DNA of 8,576 nucleotides from Candidatus Poseidoniaceae archaeon (lineage in GTDB: Archaea; Thermoplasmatota; Poseidoniia; Poseidoniales; Poseidoniaceae), in NCBI GenBank assembly GCA_022425185.1, contig JAKMFY010000079.1, positions 1 to 8,576 of the forward strand, read 5' to 3'. Positions 1-6,600 of this stretch are shown one piece after another. The position numbers and the translations under genes were made by a program. Each line of letters opens with the position of its first letter. Position 1 is the stretch's first letter. A model generated the notes under the pieces. That model saw only the letters and a program-made list of their open reading frames with translations, was not told where the DNA came from and did not search any database.

Positions 1-972
1 ATTCAAGATATCGATTGCGATTTGAAGAGCGGTGTTGACGAACGAGTAAACAACCATGCCAAAGATCCTCAAAACGAGCAACTGGCCCGAGAAACTTCCA
101 CGCTTCAATCGCAGCAGCATGAACCCAGCTGTTGAAGTCAGGAAGGCAATAACAATCCATGCGAGGGATGAGTTTGCAACTTGCATCCAAAGAATCGATG
201 TTGTCTCTGTGTCCACAAGGTCATCAAAAGTCTGCCATCCTTCAGCGCCTGCGAAGATTGCACTGAAGACAGTTGCAGTCCACAACAGCGATGAAAACAT
301 CGCTGCGTCAGCATTGTCTCGCATTTCTTGGACTACTCGATTGACAGTTGTTTCAATACCAGCTCCTTTGGCGAAGATGAACAAACCAAGTAGGAGTGGA
401 AGGCTACCAATGACAATGCCGCCGATTTCGTTTGGAAGCATAATTCCGAGACCAAATATTGCAAGAACCAATCCAAATGGAATCATGAACTTGGCTCTCC
501 ATTTTGGATCTTCAAGCGCCTTGACGATGTAGTAGTAGGTGCCTTCAATGCCCTTAGATTGCTTGACAATGATCTTTTCGACATGATCGATACGAACTTG
601 TGATTGAATGATAGGGAGGACAGATTCATCTTCTGCTCCATCGGTGATGAGTATCGCTTCATCAGGTTGGAAGGCTGAAACAACTTCCTCTAACTGAGCC
701 GCAATTGCACGGTCAGAACGTACGCCGATTTTTTCATCACCAGTGAGAATTGCAACTTCGACTTCATCATCCTCTCCACCTGTTTCGAGGAGAGCATCGT
801 GCTGAGATAGTGCACCAAGAATAGCGTTTGTATCGCTTTCTTCCGGGTCAGCAATACCAAGTTTGAGAGCAGCAGTGAGTACTTGTCTACGACCAATGAC
901 AGGACCTCGTATCGAGGTTTTGATTCCAAGATCATTGTCTCGGTCAACAGTCAGCACAAGTACTCGTGTCAT
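1..972 (-). CDS. DUF373 family archaeal membrane protein (3' end cut by window edge)
   Basis: The reading frame is open from an ATG at 972 to the left edge, giving 324 residues with no stop, so the C-terminus is missing. Residues 1-155 form a soluble alpha/beta domain beginning MTRVLVLTVDRDNDLG, with further conserved-looking stretches EVAILTGDEKIG (72-83) and AILITDGAEDE (106-116). The rest is hydrophobic, with about five membrane spans near 161-180, 182-203, 222-243, 262-287 and 296-319. This architecture and the opening motif match DUF373 (COG2237), a nearly archaea-only family of unknown function. I assign the family from memory of its motif. The start is supported by a GGGAG sequence four bases upstream (977-981). 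The gene follows priL on the same strand after 35 bp, so co-transcription is likely. The acidic, Rossmann-like soluble part could bind a nucleotide or metal ion, but nothing here proves it. Confidence 0.85.
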   Translation of the reverse strand, partial: MTRVLVLTVDRDNDLGIKTSIRGPVIGRRQVLTAALKLGIADPEESDTNAILGALSQHDALLETGGEDDEVEVAILTGDEKIGVRSDRAIAAQLEEVVSAFQPDEAILITDGAEDESVLPIIQSQVRIDHVEKIIVKQSKGIEGTYYYIVKALEDPKWRAKFMIPFGLVLAIFGLGIMLPNEIGGIVIGSLPLLLGLFIFAKGAGIETTVNRVVQEMRDNADAAMFSSLLWTATVFSAIFAGAEGWQTFDDLVDTETTSILWMQVANSSLAWIVIAFLTSTAGFMLLRLKRGSFSGQLLVLRIFGMVVYSFVNTALQIAIDILN

Positions 973-976
973 TTCG

Positions 977-981
977 CTCCC
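977..981 (-). promoter_or_regulatory. Shine-Dalgarno-like site of the DUF373 gene
   Basis: On the minus strand GGGAG sits four bases before the ATG at 972, inside the 35-bp gap after the priL stop. The GGAG part can pair with the archaeal 16S tail (CCUCC). This supports reinitiation or internal translation within a priL-DUF373 transcript. The spacing is short, so the call is tentative. Confidence 0.4.
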
Positions 982-1007
982 TGTTCATTCGTATGCGTTC
1001 CTCCACT

Positions 1008-2225
1008 TCAAACTCTTGTTTGCTCTGAATCTGTTGGAGGTTGTTTTTGCGGTGCTTGGGCTTGTTGCTCACGTCGCTTTCGTCGCTGAGTAGCGCGAAT
1101 GTATTTCAGCGGATGATCAAGCCATGGCTGGTCACATAACCTGTTATCACCAGGTAAAACAGGACAGTTGTGATTTACTTTCAACTTAGAACAACTGGAC
1201 GGTGTGTATTCGTGCTGATAGACGTGATCGACCTGATAGGATGTCGTTCCTTCACTAAAATCAGGTGCACCTCGGAAAAAATCAACACATGCTTCCTTTG
1301 GTAAGGCAAATGTTGCCGCCATGGAAGCAAGGAACAGCCGTCCAAAGTGATTGAGATTCACCCCAGCAGAAAGGTCTGCAACTGCCTTTCTCATACATGG
1401 CGGCCAGTCCTCTTCTTCTGCACCAACCAAGGCGATTGCTTCACTCGTTTTCTGATTCAATAGATTTCGAACCATTCCAACAGGTTCTGCTAACCGGATG
1501 GCTAAATCAGTGGTCACTTCTGCCATCTTTTGAACGCCTTCACGTTCAACATCAGACTTGATGTGTTCACGTAGCAGTCGAGCGAGTTTAGCAGTTGAAC
1601 TGTATTTATTTTCATTGTGGAGTCGAACGATACCATTCTCAACATCACAGTTTGGAAGCCTCCAACGATTCCCAGTAATGCGAGGGCATACCTCGATAAA
1701 ATCAGAAAGACCGAGACTCCACTCCAATCCGTCTTTGGTTTGCCTCAAGGCCTGAATATCTGAAGAAGCAATGTTTCGCCGAAATGCATTTCCACTCTCA
1801 ACTTTATCGAGGACTGAGATGTATGTACGAGCAATCGGTTCAAGATTCGCAGCATCTCTGATCAGAAGATGTTCTGCTCTTGCTGCTTCTGCTTGAGCCC
1901 ATCGCGCTAAAAGGCGTTCATCTTCTGATGCACAAATGACAAGCCGAGCGTAATAGAACGAGAAGGCTTCAATCAATCGTCCTTCTTCGGTATGGATATC
2001 GCCACCACTCAACTCAACTCCTTCTTTTGATTGAACGGTGTCAACCAATCGAATTCGTGCCCGTTTTCGGGCAGATTCCATGAGCGGACCATCGATTAAA
2101 TCGTCCAATGAAATGTTGTGCTTAGCGGCCATATTTTGAATCCAACCGCTTGCTTGAGGCAAGAACGGATAGCGCGCAAGCGTCACCTCATCAGTGACGA
2201 TTGGTTGGCTTGTTGGGCGGGGCAC
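1008..2225 (-). CDS. priL: DNA primase large subunit PriL (4Fe-4S protein)
   Basis: PriL is the non-catalytic partner of the primase subunit PriS; the dimer makes primers for replication. The 405-residue length is in the archaeal PriL range. The N-terminal half is helical, starting with the family-like YPFLPQA segment (19-25). The C-terminal iron-sulphur domain begins near WPPCMRKAV (274-282) and continues with an NLNHFGRLFLAS helix (290-301), a TTSYQVDHVY stretch (327-336), YTPSSCSKL (340-348), a HNCPV turn and an LCDQPWLDHPLKYI end. By comparison with the eukaryotic ligand order, C277, C345, C354 and C364 are the likely 4Fe-4S ligands; C313 looks extra. The start is GTG at 2225, because no ATG, GTG or TTG lies in frame upstream before the stop near 2281, and it leaves a normal PriL N-terminus. 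No Shine-Dalgarno site precedes it, so a leaderless mRNA is plausible. The last 30 residues are a basic, glutamine-rich tail. PriS is not in the window. Confidence 0.93.
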   Translation of the reverse strand: MPRPTSQPIVTDEVTLARYPFLPQASGWIQNMAAKHNISLDDLIDGPLMESARKRARIRLVDTVQSKEGVELSGGDIHTEEGRLIEAFSFYYARLVICASEDERLLARWAQAEAARAEHLLIRDAANLEPIARTYISVLDKVESGNAFRRNIASSDIQALRQTKDGLEWSLGLSDFIEVCPRITGNRWRLPNCDVENGIVRLHNENKYSSTAKLARLLREHIKSDVEREGVQKMAEVTTDLAIRLAEPVGMVRNLLNQKTSEAIALVGAEEEDWPPCMRKAVADLSAGVNLNHFGRLFLASMAATFALPKEACVDFFRGAPDFSEGTTSYQVDHVYQHEYTPSSCSKLKVNHNCPVLPGDNRLCDQPWLDHPLKYIRATQRRKRREQQAQAPQKQPPTDSEQTRV

Positions 2226-2250
2226 ATCAGACGAATGAACCCGATACCAT
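2226..2250. promoter_or_regulatory. 25-bp divergent spacer between priL and mptE, with TATA-like CATATG at its edge
   Basis: Only 25 bases separate the GTG of priL and the ATG of mptE. Neither start has a GGAGG-like site, so leaderless transcripts are the simplest reading. For priL, the sequence TTCATATG spans the spacer edge, with palindromic CATATG at 2248-2253 about 25 bases before the GTG, which is where an archaeal TATA box of a leaderless gene would lie. That TATA would overlap the first codon of mptE. I see no comparably good TATA element for mptE; its promoter would have to lie inside the priL coding sequence. Confidence 0.35.
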
Positions 2251-3036
2251 ATGAACTTGACAACCCAAACCTTTCTTCAACATCTTCCTGTAGGACAGTC
2301 TGTGTTCATCGATGCGCTCGAGCCTCTTCTTGCGTTACAAGATGAAGTTCGTGAAGCATTTGGTTATTCGATACAAAATGATGTAGAGTCAGCCGAACGA
2401 ATGGAATCGATGTTTTCAATCTCTCAACCATTTGGTCGTTATGAATGGAGTTTTGATCAACGCCAGAAGGCAACCATTGGACTTCAAAAACACCTTCATG
2501 CAGCAAAACAACTCTATGTGATTGGAGCAGGTTCGGGGATGATTCGAACTTCAGATTACGGCCCAGGGGCACGTTTTATCGCTGCAGACGGAGCTGTCGG
2601 TGCTGTTGATGATCTTTCAAAAGTACTCTGTGTTGTAAGCGATGGAGATGGAGCCGAACATCTTCAACGTGCCGTCGAATCTTCAGTTCATATCGTCTTG
2701 CATGCACATGGCGATAATCTACAAACTTGGACAACGTTATGCACTGAATGGGCCAAAAATGAATCCGTTCCGTCTCTTACATTAACGCATCAAACAAAAT
2801 CGTCGTTTACTGGAATGTATAATCCGGGAGGATTTACTGATGGCGATCGAGCTTTGTGTTTCCTCCAATCAATGGGGCTCGATTTGAGTCAAATCCAATG
2901 TCTCGGGTTTTCAACGCAAAAGGTTGGGATGTGGTCTGGTGCCACAGATCCTGTTTCTAAGTTGGATAAATTACAGTGGATGAATGAAGCCATGATTCGA
3001 TTGGGAGTTGAACACCAACTCATAAACTATGATTGA
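2251..3036 (+). CDS. mptE: MptE-like 6-hydroxymethyl-7,8-dihydropterin pyrophosphokinase (DUF115)
   Basis: The family transfers pyrophosphate from ATP to 6-hydroxymethyl-7,8-dihydropterin, the step before condensation with an aminobenzoate-type unit in tetrahydromethanopterin or folate synthesis. It is the archaeal replacement for FolK. Diagnostic motifs occur in the expected order in 261 residues: VIGAGSGM (90-97), AADGAVGAVDD (111-121), VVSDGDG (128-134), HAHGDN (151-156), GGFTDGDRA (193-201), an LGFSTQKVGMWSG strand (218-230) and a C-terminal SKLDKLQWMN helix (236-245). The acidic DGDG and HGDN motifs probably hold the metal and ATP. The first 85 residues are a less conserved helical region. 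ATG at 2251 is the start because an in-frame TGA lies at 2236-2238. The protein is cytosolic, with no membrane segment. It is followed by a membrane-protein gene after 12 bp. Which cofactor the organism makes cannot be told from here. Confidence 0.88.
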   Translation: MNLTTQTFLQHLPVGQSVFIDALEPLLALQDEVREAFGYSIQNDVESAERMESMFSISQPFGRYEWSFDQRQKATIGLQKHLHAAKQLYVIGAGSGMIRTSDYGPGARFIAADGAVGAVDDLSKVLCVVSDGDGAEHLQRAVESSVHIVLHAHGDNLQTWTTLCTEWAKNESVPSLTLTHQTKSSFTGMYNPGGFTDGDRALCFLQSMGLDLSQIQCLGFSTQKVGMWSGATDPVSKLDKLQWMNEAMIRLGVEHQLINYD

Positions 3037-3048
3037 TGTGTTGATATT

Positions 3049-3663
3049 ATGGAGGCACGAAAAATTATCAATTATGGGATGTGGGTTTTTGCGTTCCTCA
3101 TCATAAATATCATCTGGGCAAGCGTGGCAAACAATGTCGCTTCTCAAGAACTCAACGACATCGACCATGAATTCCAAGCCAATCGTGAAGTTTTGCTACA
3201 ACCCGTTTTCGGAAGTAAAGCAGATCTTCCTATTGAAATTCAATCGAACTTTGTCCATGTCGATAATGCTTCGAAGATTGAAGATGTTTCATGGCAACTT
3301 GTCGATGAAAATGGAAAGGTTGTTCTTTCTTGGAGTGGTCAAACCAATGAGTTTGTTTCCTTAGAGGCAGACTTGGCTCCGGGTGAATATAGGCTTGAAA
3401 CAACGATTGGAGAAAACATTCTTGCAACTCAAACTCTGGATGTTGCACCCTTTGCACCAATTGCAATATGGGGCCATCTCATCCTCTCAATCTTACTTGT
3501 AACCGTTGCATTCGGTGAAGTAGGCGTTCGAAAGTTTGTCTCCAAATATAATGAAAAAACAGTCGTTAAGGAAGACAAACCACGTGAATTCCGAAAAACA
3601 CGTATCGGTATGCCCGAAGCAGATGAAGCAAATGATTCACCTTGGAGAGATCCAATCTCCTAG
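3049..3663 (+). CDS. Unrecognised membrane protein with two helices around an extracytoplasmic beta domain
   Basis: I do not recognise this 204-residue protein. Residues 9-31 form one hydrophobic helix and residues 136-157 another. Between them, about 100 residues (32-135) are rich in alternating beta-strand patterns (DVSWQLVDENGKVV, then LAPGEYRLETT), resembling a small Ig-like or beta-sandwich domain. The last 45 residues are charged, with a basic start and an acidic end. Basic residues before the first helix (EARK) and after the second (RKF..K) suggest that both termini are cytoplasmic and the beta domain faces outside. One NAS sequon (73-75) in the outer part could be N-glycosylated. The ATG follows the mptE stop by 12 bp, so the two are probably co-transcribed, but no functional link is evident. 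The start has no clear ribosome-binding site. The stop at 3661-3663 lies three bases from the end of the convergent DP2 gene. Confidence 0.72.
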   Translation: MEARKIINYGMWVFAFLIINIIWASVANNVASQELNDIDHEFQANREVLLQPVFGSKADLPIEIQSNFVHVDNASKIEDVSWQLVDENGKVVLSWSGQTNEFVSLEADLAPGEYRLETTIGENILATQTLDVAPFAPIAIWGHLILSILLVTVAFGEVGVRKFVSKYNEKTVVKEDKPREFRKTRIGMPEADEANDSPWRDPIS

Positions 3664-3665
3664 GA
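3642..3665. repeat. Two small palindromes at the convergent gene ends
   Basis: The sequence TTGGA-GAGA-TCCAA (3642-3655) is a perfect five-base inverted repeat with a GAGA (GNRA-type) loop. It is followed by the perfect eight-base palindrome TCCTAGGA (3658-3665), which covers the stop codon of the membrane-protein gene. Both lie where the two convergent genes end with a three-base gap. They might help form RNA ends from both sides, but the stems are short, no T-rich tract follows, and most of the sequence is coding. Chance is a fair alternative. Confidence 0.2.
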
Positions 3666-3666
3666 A

Positions 3667-6600
3667 TCATAAGAAATCTGAAAGTGACATTTGTCGTGCT
3701 CGATCGTTATTGAACAACGATTCAACGCTTCCTGCCAACCATTCCATGTTTTGACGAGTGTAGGTATCAACTCCGTATGTATCCATAACGTGCTTTGTAA
3801 CTTCGATATACTTTCGAACAGCGCCTTCAGAAACAGTCAGAGCGAGTTTTCCATTACACTGACCGCCTTCACTCCGAGCCACACCATGGGCCGATAGACC
3901 GCGTCCACCCACCTTCTCAGGTTGAATACAATGGCCTGCTAATGGCATTCTTCGATATGAATTTCCACATTTCAAGCATCGAATCTTCTGCCTTCCGTAA
4001 GCATTGAGATTACCACGCAAATCTGGAAGGAAGTGAGACCGAATAACAGATGATGCAACGGTTCTGGCATTGATTGCCCGCAATCGCTGACAGAGGTTCA
4101 GTTGCCCATTCATCTTGTCAATCATGGTTGCAAGTGTCTTGTAAGCTGAGAGTTCTGGACCTTCATCCATTCGTTCGCAATCGTGCGTATATCCATAGCC
4201 ACGAACTGCAGCAACAGTTCCAAGTCGCCGCTCAACGAAGTCCATGCTGTCAGCGATATCCTTTGGATGAGGTTGCGTCAACGTTGCTTCGTAGAACTGC
4301 CGTTCATAGAACCAAGCAGCATCAACGTTCAGGGCTTCCTTATCGATTTCAGTTGGATTGAGACGCGTTGTCAAAACGAGTGGAGCATCCATTTGACCAC
4401 CACGATTTGCTGGTAGAATTTCACGGCTGAAGTTCAACAAACCATCCATAAGCAGCATGATTGCATCTTCATCACCATCGCAATTACGACGCTTTGCAGC
4501 GTGGAATAATGGATGAGCATAGCCCCCAGAACAATCCGCCCATCCGATGATTCGCGACAGAACGCCACCTGATGTGTGTGGTGCAAGAGCGCAGATAAGT
4601 TGGCCAACGAGATCATCTGCTGTTGTCGCGTTGTAGTACGGTTCCATCTTGTAATATTTCACCAGGACTTCATCGACAAACTGAGCAGTGCGGATGAAAT
4701 AATCTGCTGCATTTTTAGCAACGATGAAATCTTGTGGAAACAATTCTAACATTTGGTCATCTCGTTCAAGAGGATTTCCTTCCCAATCATGCGTGTATCC
4801 AAGAGCATGAAGCCGCTTCCAGTCGACGTAGATCTCCTTAGGGGTGAAGTGGGTTACAGGGACATCGCTCATATCGAAACGAATGGTTCCATCACGGAAC
4901 ACAGGGAGGTTGTATTTGGCACGAATAAGACCCTTTTCGATGGCTTCAGGCGTCTGATTTTTACTCTTTAGTTCCTTAACACACTTGACTTGTTTAGGCA
5001 ATCGACTCATTCCAATACGCAGTTGTGCATCTTCCAGAATGGCTTCGATTGGAACGCTCTGCACCTCTCCGCGACGACGACTCTTGCTGGTTGATTCACG
5101 CATATCGGTTCGTCCTCCACATGTTTCTCCGACCTTAGGCATTCCATCCTTGTCAACAACACGATGGTGGCATACGATGAATGGAGAATCTTTTCCGCAT
5201 TTGGAGCACAATCGTTTGCCCATCTGAACTCGAATTGATCCTTTGCCAGCAGCATTTGCAATGAGTCGCTGATTACCACCTTCTAATGCAATAGGGAACA
5301 GTGTGTGCGAGCGAGGAGACATTTCCCTAGGAGCCGATTTCTCAGGACGCCCCATTCGGCAACCGACGCGCTGTGGAGCCGCATGTTCCCAACGCAAGGT
5401 CGAAGATTCACGAATGAGAGGAAGAATGCCATCTACTTCATGATCATCATGCATGCGTTGAGATGCCTTGTAACGTGATGCATTTTCAGGTCCTTCATCA
5501 GGGACCGATTCAGCCGCTTCCTTTCCAACTTGATCGGTTTCAGCAATTCCCAAACCACGCTGACGGGCTTCGGTTTCAGCAGCGATTCGAATGGTTGAAC
5601 GTTCCTTCTCAAGAGCAGACAGTCGAGCCTTTTCAGCCCGAAGTACGGTATTGCAATCTCGTAGTTCTAGAATTCGTTGTTCGACACCGATTCCAAGATC
5701 GATGAGTTGGTGGAGTTCCGATTTGCGCGTGGTAAAACCAAATCCATTGAGTAGAGCCTGCCAGCCTCCTGTAGCCACAACATCATCTCCTTCATGGTGG
5801 TGAGGTATACCAAGAAGAAGTAATGCTCCCTTCAGCAGGCCATGTTGCATGAACGTCCAGGCTTCTGGAAGCACCTCTTGGAAGATTGGCTCCTCGGGAA
5901 GTAGATCATATCCAATGGTTTGAAGTTCAGAAACGGGAGGAATGGATTCAGGTTGCAACTTATCCATTTCGGAAGGATTCCATCCAGAAACAGCTCCTGG
6001 GAAGCGTAACCATTTTGAGGCACTAAATGGATGTTCAGGAGATGATTCGGGCATTTTACCGGCATCTTCTACCTTTCCTTTTTGCAATGCTTTAATGACG
6101 CTTGGAACCCATTCGAGTGGGAGGTCGAGGAACCAAGGATTGTGAGGAGGAGGTAACGATGTTCTCCATCGTTCGGCAATTGCTGATGCTTGATTCCAAT
6201 CCACAGTCATTCGAGATAAGAATCGGTGCCATTTACGGCGGATGTGGAACTGCTCAAAACCACTCTCATAGGTTGCTAATCCAGGAACTCCATCGGGGGC
6301 ATCGTCGCCACAATCGCACAGTTTGACAAAGGCCTCAACATCTTCTGGAGTTCGCAGAGCATCGATAAGATCACTCGCCCACCAGTCAGAGGTGTATCCC
6401 GCTGGAACCAGATTCTTGTTGTTCTCCATGAATTCCCCATATCCAATGACAATCTCTCCGTTGTCCCATATCGATCGGATGTCTGGGCGAATTGTTTGCA
6501 TGATGCTCGCCTCATCCACTCGTAAGAACTGGCCCGAAGAGAGGACAACATACGGCCCTTCAGAATCATGACTAGGCGTCACCGCACAGGCCTTACCTGG

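Noticed and set aside
56..532. A 158-codon plus-strand open frame near the left edge
   Set aside because: The opposite strand encodes the DUF373 protein with proper membrane spans; the plus-strand translation is rich in Ser, Arg and Pro in the way shadow frames are.
4465..4485. Possible intein at the RRN/CDGDED site of DP2, where Pyrococcus and some haloarchaeal DP2 genes carry one
   Set aside because: The catalytic motif is continuous here (residues 1093-1101), with no inserted splicing domain.
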